Positions 38,231 through 58,900 of a DNA stretch of 64,000 bases are shown here, one piece after another. The DNA is taken from contig NC_037591.1 of NCBI RefSeq assembly GCF_003073045.1, positions 22,911,319 to 22,975,318 on the forward strand, read 5' to 3'. The position numbers were made by a program, and so were the translations under genes. The DNA is from Pomacea canaliculata (lineage: Eukaryota > Mollusca > Gastropoda > Architaenioglossa > Ampullariidae). The notes below the pieces were generated by a model, which was not told the origin of the DNA, searched no databases, and saw only the letters and a program-made list of their open reading frames with translations. Positions within the stretch are counted from its first letter, which is position 1, and each line of letters starts with the position of its first letter.

Positions 38231-40218
38231 ATGAGTCTTGACATGGGTGAAATCAATGTCATTGAGATGCGGATGATGGATACCCGAAAATACTATCCAC
38301 TGACTTTGGCTAGTGGATTCTCCATTCGCAGTATCCTGTACCCATTTATGCTAATAAAGACTCGCTTGCAGATTCAAAGAGGAAACAGTCTTTACAAAGG
38401 TACATTTGATGCTTTTCTTAAAATAGCACGAAGGGAAGGCGTGGCTGGTCTGTATAGAGGATTCTGGGTAAGCTGCTTGCATCTAGGTCCATCCATGTCG
38501 TACATCACGTCATATGAGTGGACACGCCACCACCTCTCTGAAAAAGCCAAGATTACAAACACAAAAGTGCTCTCCTTTGCCTTCAGGAGGTGTTGCCTCT
38601 GTAATAGGTCAGACTTTCTCTGTACCAATTGACATTGTCACACAGCATCTTATGCTGATGGGTCGAAAGACAGAAAGTTCCAAGCGTGTTCAAGAAAAGC
38701 TGTCATCACTTCAAACCTTGTATATTCCTGAAGAGGCACGATATTCAAGAGTCGGGGCTGTGAAGGCTATTGTGGAGGTTGTATACAGGCAGGGTGGTAT
38801 AATGGGATTCTACAAAGGTTATGTTGTATCTCTGCTTGCTTTTGCACCAAACAGTGCTTTGTGGTGGTTCTTCTATGACATCTATTCAGGTAATTTAAAT
38901 TTTTTTCCTATTGCAGTCAAGAACCATGTTAAAGTAAATAAACATGAAAAAACATTAGATTCAATATTTTTACAGATATTCAAATATAATAAAATTTAGG
39001 TTGCAAGAATCCTCTAACTTGCTGCTGCTGCTATAATGAACAGTAATTATTAATTACTGGAGTAATGAAAAATTCTTTAACAAGAAAAACTAAATTTTCT
39101 TTTATTAATGCAGTCATTTGTCACTTTTCTAAATTTAGGTTCAACTGTAGCATAAGGAAACTGAAAAATCTTAAATATAGGGACACACTAGCAGCATCAG
39201 AGTTTGCTTTTATCCTCTCAGACTTTCAACTAATTACTTGCTTTAATATTTTAAATGGTCCCTAGTCCTTTCAGAAACTTTATATGTATGTAGGAAAACT
39301 TGTTTAAATGATCAAGTTAAAAATCTTTTTGGCACAAAGTCTGATTGTTAGCAATCAGTTTTTTAGTATTAGGAATGTGCCTTGAGAAGTGAGTACAGAG
39401 ATAGTGTTAGGATCAGTGAATAATTGTTGGTGATTTAGTCCAGGTTTTGTTTTTAGCGCATACATGCACACTCACTTATATATAAACTGAGTTTACTAAA
39501 AAATGTATCTTTAGGAGCATAACAGAAGTTTTGTTTGAGTAGCATATACTACAAGCATACATATACAGACTTTTTTTTTCCTAGGTGGTTTGACAGCCAT
39601 TTCTCCAGAATGGATCCCTAGGCTTGCACTGAAAGTGGTGGCTGCTCCAGCTGGTGGAATATCCTCAGCTCTTATCACACATCCACTTGATGTTATCCGT
39701 GCTAGAATTCAGGTAAAAGGAATTTACTTTTTCGAGTACGTCGTTGTTCAGCACAACAAAATTACTCAGTGTCAGTTTGGGAGAGAATTTTTCTTATTAC
39801 TCTTCTTATATTACAACATATTTGACTTCCAGTAATTGTGTAAGTTTCCGTGATCACAGATGAATTTATTTACATGGTTTTTTAAAATTTGCATACTTTT
39901 GATAATGGTAATCATCTGTTTATGAAGTGCAAATAATAGTGGTGATTATATGAATATATTTTGTAACTGATTATATGTAGCTCTGGCTCTTCTAGCCACC
40001 ATATGTAACGATATAGCTATATGCAACAGGTAGAGGGACGACCATTGAAAGAAACTATTGAGATTCTGTGGGCTGAAGAAGGCATATGGATGCTGACCAA
40101 AGGATTGTCAGCACGCCTGGTACAGTCGGTGACATTTTCATTTTTCATCATTCTTGGATATGAAACCATAAAGCGATGGAGCTTGCTTGATCATTACAAG
40201 GACAAGGTCCGATGGTAA
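38231..40218 (+). CDS. SLC25A44: Mitochondrial solute carrier, SLC25A44-type
   Basis: Exons 38231-38889, 39585-39712 and 40030-40218; about 324 residues, near the human 314. Three mitochondrial-carrier repeats are visible with signatures YPFMLIKTRLQ, VPIDIVTQHLM and HPLDVIRARIQ; the first has lost the usual acidic residue after proline, as human SLC25A44 also has. Other family stretches are SLYKGTFDAFLKI, GLYRGFW, GFYKGYVVSLL and MLTKGLSARLVQS. The human protein imports branched-chain amino acids into mitochondria; the same role is inferred here. One frame change near 38580-38584 joins KVLSFA to GGVASVIGQTF: an extra T is the simplest reading, in an otherwise intact exon, so probably a consensus error. 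The C-terminus DKVRW is intact. Confidence 0.93.
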
Positions 40219-40453
40219 TGATGGACTATTTTAGAATTAAGTAGGTTTGCTTGCTCAAAGCTTTCTTTATATGTGGTCATCTAACATTAAATAGGCTTTT
40301 GTGAAACCGTTCATTTTGTTATTGCTGCATTTAGTACATGGTATTTACAAGAGTCCTGCTGGCTTAGTGCTGGTTAAAGAGGAAAGCAGTATATTTATGT
40401 TTGTATGCTTCATGCAAAAAAAAATACTAGAAGCACATAATTTTCAGATAAGG

Positions 40454-40459
40454 AATAAA
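40454..40459 (+). promoter_or_regulatory. Candidate polyadenylation signal of SLC25A44
   Basis: AATAAA 236 bp after the stop; a second AATAAA lies at 40596-40601. Which is used cannot be told from sequence. Confidence 0.4.
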
Positions 40460-40601
40460 TTTGTGGTACATAACAATTAAAATAGTGTCAATGCATTTAG
40501 CTTAACGCACATAATATTTGGAACTGAAAGAACTGGATATAAGAAGTTTCAGTTCAATGTTGTTGAGGATTAACAGAACACAATGCTGTCTTTGCAATAA
40601 A

Positions 40602-43600
40602 AAATGTTAATTGAATAATAATGTTTAGAGGAGAAACATAGATTGTGCTAATAGTTGAACAATAGTTTGAACAGTGATTTGGGACTGTAGATTACAAATT
40701 GTCCTGCTTACAAATGAGGATTCATTGTTTTCAGATGTCTCTTTAAGACTAGTCTTTTTGGTAGAGCATATGAAGTTTATATATAAAATTTTTGTATTTG
40801 TCCTGTCATTTGCTTATTCATTTCAAAGTCTTCTCTATCTTACATTGGTGATGTCACAACTAATGGCAGTTGAAATTTTACTTATTTTATTTGCTAGAAA
40901 CCACAAATACCCCATATATGATTGGTAAAATCTGACCTCTGTGGAATCACTGACAAAATGAAAGAAAATATAAAAAAATTAAAGGTGATTTGTGGAGAGA
41001 TTAATCTCTTTTTGTCAACTTTAAAAATAGATCATTTCTGAGATGTGCAGCTAATGTGATACTATTAGGACCATTTGTTGTTGAGATTGGGTCCTGTTTC
41101 CTAACTGAGCAGAGAAAGTTAAACGTGCCACTCTGAACTTTTAGTTGAAATGAATGAAAAGAAACATTTCATGCCCCTGTATTTTCTAACTCTGCATTTT
41201 ACTTTGCTTTTCGCGTATTCCCTGTTTGCGAATAAATTAATACATTCCAAACAAGTTGTTTTCACAATCTCTGCTCAGATAGGTTTGTTGACTGAGTTAA
41301 CTGGATGTAATATCAGAAAGATTCTTAAACATGCACTTCAAAACATGCATTGAAATCTTTTTTTATTGCTTTTAACATATAGCATATTTTCATTTTCAAC
41401 TAAATGGTCAAAAAATTCTTGTAAAGTTGAATCTTTGTTATATTTTTAGTCTTTCATGAGAGTAGCATCACTCAGAAATCATGCTATCTCAGGTGTGTAC
41501 ATTTTTGTGATTGGGTGGTTGGTTTAGTAGAAAATTGAGGCAGTTTTAAACTATGGGGGAGAGGTAGGGTGGAAACTTCGGTATTCACCCAGAGAAAACC
41601 CCCAACTGCCAGGCCTGCAAACAAATGTTACATACAGAGTGTAATCCTGGGACCTGATCTAAACCCAGGACCTTTTCTCTACAGTGTTAACAAACGAGTG
41701 TCTTAACCACTACACTGCCAGGTGCTTCTATTTTTGTGATAGTCATAACATTAGATTTTGCTACAACCTTTTTTGAAATCTTCCCTGGTTCTAGAATACA
41801 TAAAGCAAAATCCTATTTTTGAAAGTGCTCAGTTGCGTGCAAAATGATTGTTTGCTATCTTAAGTAATGAACTAGGGTCATCAAATCATGCAAAAAATTC
41901 ACTTGTACCTTGAAATTTATGGGTTCCCATCTCACTTTCCCTCTATCAAAAGTAGCTTAGAGTTATGAAGTGATCTTCCATTAGTTTTATTTATCTCAGT
42001 ATTTTTGGGACAAATGGTATTGGAGAGAACAACTACAAAGGCAAAAACCTTTAATAAGCTAATCCGACAAACTTATATTGTTGAATTGAAGTTGAAGATG
42101 AAGATGATAATTAGTATTTAAACAGAAGAAGGGTTCCTTAGATTAAGCTAGCTATTAGATAACTACTATTTTAAAGGAGGAAAGAGGCATAATTTATTCA
42201 AGGCTAAAGAATGAAACAGATTTTTTGCCTGGAAAGTGGTATTTTTTAAGATGAAAGGCAGATGGAATGACAATGGGATAGGAAAAAACAGGGAGAAAAT
42301 AATCACTTCAATCTTTACGAATTATTTGTGCTCTTAAAGTCTTGTATGAAAAAGGACAATCAGCAAGCCCATTTAGTTATATCTATCAGGATGGATTTTT
42401 TCATTATATACAATTTCTGCCAAGATATTTACCCATCTGTCACCTAGAGACCTCATTGAATTTTTACATCCTATGAGTATATGAATTTTTGTGCTTATGA
42501 ACAAGTCCAGGAAAATCATGTATTTTTTAAATGCAACAATTACTGATCATAATTTATTTTGGTGGACAGGTGAAGGTGCTAACATGGAAACTTTTTGTGA
42601 ATTGTGTGAATGAGGGAGATTTTATGTCAAGCAGTCATCACATGAACATAATACTTGGGGATAATTTTTGTTGTTGAACCTTAATTTGTATTTTATTTCT
42701 GCAAATAGCAAAGGCCTAATCTCCCATAACGCACAGTTTAAATTGATAATCTCTTCTACAAACCACATCCTCTGTCTTTTAAAAAATATACATAATGCAA
42801 GCATATCCTAGACAGCACATTGCTGTTGTCAAGTTTTTCCCTAAATATTTACTGTTTCAATGAACAGTTTAGAGATTTGTGCATTTAGCAGGAAACTTCT
42901 CAGTCCTTCTTTTTCTTTTCCTTTTAAGAAATTTGTTTCATGGTAAAACTATTAAAATTGGATGAATTTTGTGTGTGTGTGTGTGAATTTGCATCTTTCC
43001 ATTTCTTTAAATTCCTTTGTATTTGTGTGAATCATGCATTCATGAAAGCACTTTCATGTTCTCTTTTTTCACCACATCTAACTGGTGATGAAAGAACACA
43101 GGGAAGTGATGCACTTAATCGGACTGCACATGTTGTGATTTTCAAAATGGTTCTCGGGTGGGCATAAAGTATTTTGATACATTATTTGACCAAGATCGTG
43201 CAGCATTTTGTCAAGGTAGAAAATTATAAGTCAGCAATGCTGAATACAATGAATTTAAATAAACATTTATAAATGTTTCCTGCTTTTCAGTGATTGTGTT
43301 TTGCTAGGGTGGTGCTCCCATACGTGTGCTTACATAAACTTCTGTACATAGGCACTCGAAGTTTAATGTATTTATTATGAGTGTGATTATCTCATAAAAT
43401 TTTATATATTTTCATATATCAAATGCACTCAAGACATAATCATTGTTTTGAACATTCTTGCCTTTGCCATAAAATTACACGCATAACACACCTATAAACA
43501 AATTAACTTTTTCAAAAGTGTTTTTAGCATCATGACTAAAGATGATGGCAATTTATAGATAACCACAGTCGTGATAGTGCAAGAACTCCGGTGATGGTGA

Positions 43601-44608
43601 CTAATAGCTAAAGGGTGTGTACTCCAGAAAAACGTTTGCGGTAATTTATGAGCTCATAAAAAATGTTCATGTTCTAATGGTAGACGAGGCATTAAAAAAA
43701 TATGCATGATAGAACTAAAATACCTTATACTTTCTGTCAGGACTGCTTACCCATAAGATTGTCTTTCTAAGGAAAATTAAACAAAATATGGAAACAATTT
43801 TAATGCAATTTTCACAGATGGATGCATCATTGACTTTTAACTTGCCTCTGTCAGCAACCAATACCAGAAGTCAAGCCGAGAATCAAATGTTTTAAAACTT
43901 TCTAAGAGTTGGGTAAGAAACTGTAGTGTAAATGGAACAAGTCAATGTTCTGTGTAAAATTAGCTTGATTTAGAAAAAGGAAAAGACAGTGTATTAAATG
44001 ATCTTTGATCTTTAACAGTTTTTTTAATCTTCATCTTTTCTCTGCTGCAGATAGGACAGGTTAAACAAATAAATCATTAAAAAACACATAATTTTCTAAC
44101 AAGACCTTTTAAACTTTAGATTTAAAAAATGCTGATAAATCTAAAGAATAAGAAAAATATTTTTACTGAATTATTTATAAACAGGTAAACAGCTGTGCTA
44201 AGTCTTCTGTTTAAAATATTTTAATGACTTGTCTGTTGAAAACCACATTTTAATAGTAAAAAAAAAACTGACCACAACATTTATCTGAAGTTTGTTCATG
44301 AACTTTCGTAAAGGGAACTTTGCAACTGGCACATCGAGTCATATTGTGTCTGTGCCCGTTAAATCTGAAATAATTTCTTTTAGTAATGCGTAAATGACAG
44401 ACCTGTTAAAGATTTGATAATAGTAACAGATGTTTAACATGTTTATATTGTGTTCAAATAACAGTTTTGTAATTGTATACATATTTTGTATGTTTGATGA
44501 TCTGTGGAATTTTCTTCAGGACTGGGATGGCATCATTTGGTTGAATTCCCATGAAAACAATGAGTAAAGGATTGCCAATGCTAGAAAATTTGAAAAGTGG
44601 ACACTATT
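40602..44608. other. Tail-to-tail region between SLC25A44 and TEX9
   Basis: About 4 kb of AT-rich sequence between two convergent genes. It contains one minus-strand SINE (41545-41730) and short TG runs (near 42970). Part may be an extended SLC25A44 3' UTR. No coding exon with splice sites or codon bias was found. Confidence 0.55.
41545..41730 (-). mobile_element. tRNA-derived SINE (same family as 27517-27740)
   Basis: On the minus strand the head reads GGCAGTGTAGTGGTTAAGAC, followed by a weak B-box region (GGGTTTAGATC) and a body with GGGGGTTTTCTCTGGGTGAA, the counterpart of the central segment in the copy at 27517. The two copies are visibly diverged, so neither is recent. Confidence 0.65.
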
Positions 44609-44614
44609 TTTATT
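44609..44614 (-). promoter_or_regulatory. Candidate polyadenylation signal of TEX9
   Basis: AATAAA on the minus strand about 130 bp beyond the TEX9 stop codon. Confidence 0.5.
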
Positions 44615-44742
44615 AGAAGATGCTGAAAGATGAAGCTGTCAAGTGAGCTAGAGTGGATGACACCAAATCACATGAGGAAGTGTCCTTGATGAGGTTTTCT
44701 TAGAAACTCAAATTCAGAACTTAAGTTTCATTTTGAAAGTGC

Positions 44743-52169
<7,427 letters not shown>

Positions 52170-52906
52170 GGTAACTCTGATTCTATTAGTTATTTTGTAA
52201 CGTTTATGTTAATTTTATAACTCGTAGCTACAGGGCTTTTAGGACGGCTGTGGTCACCTGGGAGACGGTTATGGCTTTATTACATAAATATATTTTGTAA
52301 TTGTGACGAAGAATAAAAATGTGTTAAGTAGAACGAATTCATATTTGATTTCGACATGATTTACATGATTTTAGACACAATTAGATAATATCACACATGA
52401 AATATTCTTCGCTTCGATCATAGTTCTATTAAAAAATGATTTTAATGCATTCTTTCACGCATGTGAGCTTTATATCATGATCTTACTGAGCCGTATCTTG
52501 AGCTTTCTGCCATTTTGTGATTCCTTCGTCGTTCAAGCAGTTGCGAATGTAAATATAAAAGTCGTAAATGTTGCTTTAATATTTTTCACATGAATATTCT
52601 CTTCAGAGAATCTTCATAAATGTTAAACGCTTTGCTGTATCTTTCTGTGTGTGATATTAACTGAAAGCAGTTTTAGTTTTTTGTTTTACGACAAGCACTG
52701 CCACCGCAAATTATGATTGCGCATGCGTAGTTTTACATTGTTTAGTAGGTAATGTCCGCATGTGCTTTTGTTTAGGTCTGCTAGTGGGGAATTTTTGTAT
52801 TTCCAACTACAATTTGGATTTAGTCCACATCATCAATACTTGATGACGATGTAGCAGTCAATGTTGTAACAAGTTACCACACTAGGGAGTTGATCTATCG
52901 TAAAGG
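52170..52906. promoter_or_regulatory. Shared divergent promoter interval TEX9 / RFX7
   Basis: 737 bp between the two start codons. It contains an NRF-1-like palindrome TGCGCATGCGTA (52718-52729) nearer RFX7 and an imperfect X-box-like pair GTCACC-TG-GGAGAC (52253-52266) 84 bp upstream of the TEX9 start. No TATA box is evident. NRF-1 sites are common in bidirectional promoters of animals; RFX proteins bind X-boxes of ciliary genes. Whether these sites are used is inference. Confidence 0.5.
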
Positions 52907-55900
52907 ATGCAGAAAAATGAATTTTGTGCATCCAAATTTTCGGAAATTGATAACATGGAGAAGACGCCGAATGCATCGACTTGTAATCCGAAAGGATTAT
53001 CGAGAGGACAGCTTAGCAACATCGAAGATGGATTAGAATTATCCGTCAGGTATCGTATTTAATCATTCTACTATTTCTTTAAGGAAACTTACTTGTCTTT
53101 AGTGTAATAAAGCCGACCAGATTTTCTAACGTTTGAGTAGTCGATGACGTGATGGGAGTCTGGCATTTAAAATCATCCGCGAAACGTCTGTGAGATAATG
53201 CTGCGATCAAAATGGCATTGTTCTTTTATAAAATCATTGTTTGTTACTCAGGGCCATTGTTTTAGTCTTGTTTTTCTCTTAAAGTTGAAATTATTTCTGT
53301 CGAATATTAATTTGTCAAAAACTTAGTCGATAAACAGTGCAGAGTTGTCTCCCTTCCTGTCTGTCTCGTGCCCCGATACAAGTGACCTCAGACGATGTGA
53401 GTGTCTGTCATCTAGAGAAGTGCATTGAATGAGTTCAGTTGTTATTAAATGCAGTGATCTGTTATAATACTATTAAGACATTTGCAAAATAATTCTATTG
53501 TTTTTGTTACTTGAGCAGTGTTTCAAAAGGTCTGAAAACCATGTTATGGATCAGCTACCTAAAGATTTGACAATAGATACAGACATAGAAATATCATTTT
53601 AGAATTGACTGGGATATAAGTCATAATTTGTGATCAGGTATTTAAAAAAAGTTTACAATTTATTAGCTGTTTTAACTGTGATAAGATAATTATTATTTGT
53701 GATAGTATGTGAAATTGTCATTGTTGACGTGAATAATTTTAATGCTTTGTTCAGTATTACACAGGGACACTATTAGCACAAGTATGATTACCACAAATAA
53801 ATTCATATGCTACAGCTTCATAAAAGTAATACTGCATATTTTGCTTAATATCTTATATATAAACTAATAGATAAATGTACATAAAATGTTATTTTATAAT
53901 ACACATAGATTTTTTTTTTTTAACGTGTTGGCATCTGGTTTTACAAAGTATTTAGTTAGTGCCTTAGTGTCACAAAAACACTGTCATGTCTTTATGTTCA
54001 TCTGCTACATTTTTAATAATTTTTAAATGAAAAAGAACAGCACGATGATGACGTGCAATGCATTTTGGGGATATCTGTGATGTTTGCAGACAGCTTGGTT
54101 GTTGATATGATAGCTGTAACATTTTCTTGCAGTAGGTGTCAGTTCTTAAAATCACAGTAAAGACATGGCTAAAACAAAATAAAATAGCTTAAGATTCTTA
54201 TCATTTTACACAGAATGAAACATCATAAGTTGAAAAAAAAGTCAAGTGCCGGTGCATTGTCTAGTCTTTTAGATACCCAATAGGTAGATCATGGACTGAT
54301 TTATTTCACTTTGCTGTCATCAGTATAACCCACAAGTACAAGAAAACTAGCATTAATTAAATTTATGATCATTATCAGCAGTCTATGCTTCAAAGCTTGA
54401 ATACTCTAACCCTAAAACAAAGAAAGAAGGCTATCCTTATTAAGTATTTCATTTGGTGCTTCAAACCAGAGCAAAGAAAACATCCACTCTCAGGATATAT
54501 GTACAAACCCACACATACAAAAGGTGGTCTGATAACTTCTCAGGCTGTTTCCCTATAAACTACAACAACAACAACAACAACCTACCTTCTTCACTGTAAT
54601 TATAACCACCATCACTGCATTTAAGTGTTTTGGTTTTTTATAGCTAATTTTGTCATATTCCAGATATTTAATGTTTATTTTGATTATGTGCTGTAAAATA
54701 TGCTGCATACTAAGTTTGATATTGCACTATAAAACCTTTATTAATTATTATAACTATGGAGTCCAAAGAGGAATTTCACAATCTTACATATATTGAAGCC
54801 AGAAGTAGGTTCAGTTTTGTTTCCTTGGTGAATCTAGTTCAGCTGTCAGCTCCCCTCTTTCTTTGTTGTTGCTACTTTCTCTATACTTAAATTGAAATTA
54901 TTTATTTAAAAAAAATCGTACTGTAGTTTTATGTAGATTATTGCAACAGTTGCTTTGTGGTTGAAATTTTGTAATTAGTAGCACATCTCACTTTTGAGTT
55001 TTCTTTCTCATTGTCTTTAAGCAACAACAGTTAACATTATACTAATATCTCTGTATGATTGTTACAGTGATCAAGCAAAGGAAAGAATATCAACTATTTT
55101 GGTAAGTACACTTTTAGTACTTACTAATCCTCAAAATTGCAGAGCAGGGGTGGGTGAACTCACTTGCATTTACGAAAAGGTCCACACTGCATTGTCCGTG
55201 ACATCACAAGTGTAGGCTTACTGTTAAACTCAGTTTTTCCTTTTGGTTAGACACATATGAAAAGATATCAAAACCTACGCAAAGAAATTTTCTGAGAAAG
55301 TCTAAAATGTAAGCAATGAAAGCACAAAAAATTGTTGGAGGTCTCATTGCCTATCATATGTCATTAAAACAGAATTAAACAGCAAAATGTTATATTTTAT
55401 CATTGTTATCAGATGTTAGCGACAGGTTTGAATGCCTAAAAATACTGCTAACATTATTAGTAATAAAGAGGGTGGGGGTAGGGAGGAGGAGTTGAAGAGT
55501 TGGGAGAGATGTCAGTATCATAGACTATTTCATAGACTCTTATAAGATTTTTATATTTGTTTGTAAGTTATATTAAAAATAATACAACGCTGTAGAACTG
55601 TACATCATATAAGTATGGGATTTTTGTTTTATCATTTCAAACTGTAATTGTCAACTTCAGAGATTATTGCTAAATGCTTCTGCTGCTTTGATGGGTGCAG
55701 GAAAATATTGAAAGCCTATCAGACGTTGAGAAGCTGCTTCTGTACCTTAAACTACCCACAGGCTCGGTATCTGAAGATGCACAACGACAGTAAGTCTTTC
55801 ATGTCTCTATGATATGTGTGCAAAGTTGCGTTTACATGTGCACATACAAAAAAAAAGCAATTACATCTTTATAAAGAAAATGTGATTTCTTACAAATATT

Positions 55901-58900
55901 TAGTTAATCATAATTAATCATGGCTGAAAAGGTAATCATTGCATTGGTTGTGGCTCTTTTTTAATCCATCAGAACACCAACATCATTTTTGCATGCTTCA
56001 AACCGCCTGGAGCAAGCACAGGCATTCACATGGATTCGCAGTCATTTGGAGGAGGATAATCAGATTTGTGTACCAAAGCATGAAATTTATGATGATTACA
56101 GGTAATTATAGAAAGTTCATGCAATTGGTTTTTATTATATTTAGAGGAAAGAATAGTAAAACATTAAAGACATCATTAGTGATTTATGCAGTTAAGTTTG
56201 TTTATTCATTATTACTCCTCGTGGAGCATAGGGCTTTATGCAGTTAAGAGTTACATTTTTTAAACAGGGAATCTGTCTTTATTTGTTTCATTCTTTGATA
56301 AAGAGAATAGGGGATACAAGCCTAAATTATATAACTCAACAGTCATTATTGCAGTACATAATTTGTTAGTTGCACATGCTTTAATTTTGTCAAGAAGATA
56401 AAATTAGAAACTTGTGTATTGTGTGTTACTGTATGTCTTCTTGAGACAACAAGAGAAAATTAGAAATGTACTGTTTACAAGTGCACCACATTTTATGCCA
56501 TTTTTATAGAGCCTACTGTGAAAGTCATGAACTGAAGCCATTGTGTCCAGCTGATTTTGGCAAGGTACTAAAATGTATCTTCCCCAATGTCAAACCGCGG
56601 CGACTTGGTCAACGAGGACAGTCCAGATATCCTTTACATTGAATTTCTGGCATTATTTGAGCTAGTCACTATTTACTGTATCATTTGTTTTGGAGGTACA
56701 GAGCATTTTTAAGCTCGTATTTTGAAGGCAGAAATAAGGAGCTTTATATCATGAGGAGCTAGGAAGACATTGTCAAAAGGCTACAGCCATGTAGGTTTTG
56801 AGCGTATGGGGCACCATGGAGAACCTAGAAAGAATATTTCTCTTATCACAGATGAAAAGATTGGTTTAAAAGGCATCATTCTGGGGATGACAAAGAAAGA
56901 TTTAGTAGGCTTCAAAGTTCTACTGATGGAAATGGTGGTAGTGTATTTCATTAAAAACAAAGACAGTGGTGGGCTGGGGAAAGCAGAAATAACTATTGAG
57001 GAAGTTAGCTGTTAAAAAAATGAGAGTAATAGATTTGTTTGAAAGTATTATTATTTGCGAATTGCTCAGGATTTCTTGTGGGTTTTTTTCCTTTGTTTGT
57101 TTTTTGCTGCTGCTTGCATATACATCCCTTTCCATATTTGGTAATTTGTTTTCATGCTTGCTAAATGACTTTCATTGTAGTTAAAAGGAATAAAGTGAGA
57201 CTTGAGGGATGTTGAGTAGATCCTTAGGGACAGGTTTGAAGCATAGGGAGACTAAAGAGAAAGACCTTAACAGGACACATTGTCAAATATGTGACTATGA
57301 CAAAATTATTAGGACATCATTGTAAACATTTGCCTGTCACTTGTTTGATAATGTTTTTGATCCATAAAGCCCTACACTCAGAGGAAAAAGGAAAAAATAA
57401 TGACTTTATTCTTAACTTTTATAACTTTTTACATTTATCACACACAGACAAGAGATTCTGAAGTAGACTGTGGTTTCTGCCTCGTTTCTCATTATTTCAC
57501 CTTCCAAACATATCAGGATTGCATTCAGAAACAGCTAAATGTACTTTGTAAGACTATAAACTTTCTGTATTTACTGTTGTTTACTTATCACCTATTAAAT
57601 GGGATGTGGGTAGCATGCATATTTTATATAAGACTCGTACAAGGACATGTTCTTCTGGTATTCACTTTTCTTCCTTAACATGGGTACATACTGCTACAGC
57701 GGACTCAGGAAAAAATTGGACATTCAGCCTCCATCTTTGCCAGAACTCGAGATAAGTCCCAAAAAATTAAAGGTAGCTTCATTTGAAGATATCTTGTTCT
57801 TTATTACTATATTTACATTAGTTTATTTCTTTCATCATTGTTTTGAAAGTTGCTGTAGTGAATTGATATATTAGGCTTTAAAAATAAAAATAACATTTAC
57901 TGTAGATTCATTAGAATTGGCTTAGAACATATTCTATTTTCTATTCATCTGGAAGTGTAATATAGAAGACATGACATATTGGAGTTCTAAATTCTGTCTT
58001 GCAAGGTGTAATGTGTATCTGAATTCTCTTAATTAACTGGTAACAACTTTGTGAGTTATGTCTGTTGTTTGTAAGAGACAATGGCTGTGATTATTATTTG
58101 TTATATCCTGGCTTAGTATTTTGTTATTATTTGTGAATGATGGATTTGAAAAGGTCAACACACTTTACAATTTATAATGAACAAGTGAAAAGCCCATCAT
58201 TGACAAATGTCAGCATATTGTGAGAAAAAGAGCTATTTTTATTTGTTTCTTCTTGCTTCTAAGTAATTTTTACCTTTTTTTCTTTCAGACAGAGGATCTG
58301 CAGGAAAGTGAAATGTTCTCGGCATCATGTCAGTTGGTCTGTGAGTGGGCTGGCAAACTGCTGTCTCGAGGGTTCACCAATCTACGGGAGTTGTCAGAGT
58401 ATCTGGTTGGAAACCTTTATGTCAACAGCAAGTCAACTGCTGCCTTTACTGTTTTAGCAGCTATGCAAGAAGCAGGACTTCAAAACTCACGTGGTTAGGG
58501 AATTCTAAAAGTTATTGCTGGCTGTATATGTAGGGCTGATTATTGTGTATATAGTTCCTGTTTGCATGTAGAAGCTGGTAGTTCCTCGCTTTCTTTTTCT
58601 AGGCTTTCCACTTAAAATATCAGTACGACTAGTACCTACCTTTTAATACTGAAAAATCAAATGTGTTTTATTAAGATGTTATGTATACACCAGATAGGGT
58701 CAGGTTACCCAGTAGTGTTACAAAAATTAAAAACCTATTTTCTAACAATCATTAAAAGTTTCAATGCTGAAAAGAATAGAAAGAAGAAGAATTTAACCAA
58801 GTGACAGCACAAAAGGACATGCCATATGCCTTACACCACTAACGCATATTCATCACTCTATATACATATGTGCATACAAAGTCAAGAAAATGCATCCAGT

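Noticed and set aside
56510-56700. GT-AG splicing for the end of RFX7 exon 5
   Set aside because: No GT near the end of the conserved GQRGQSR stretch preserves the reading frame into YCYSG; only the AT-AC pair does.
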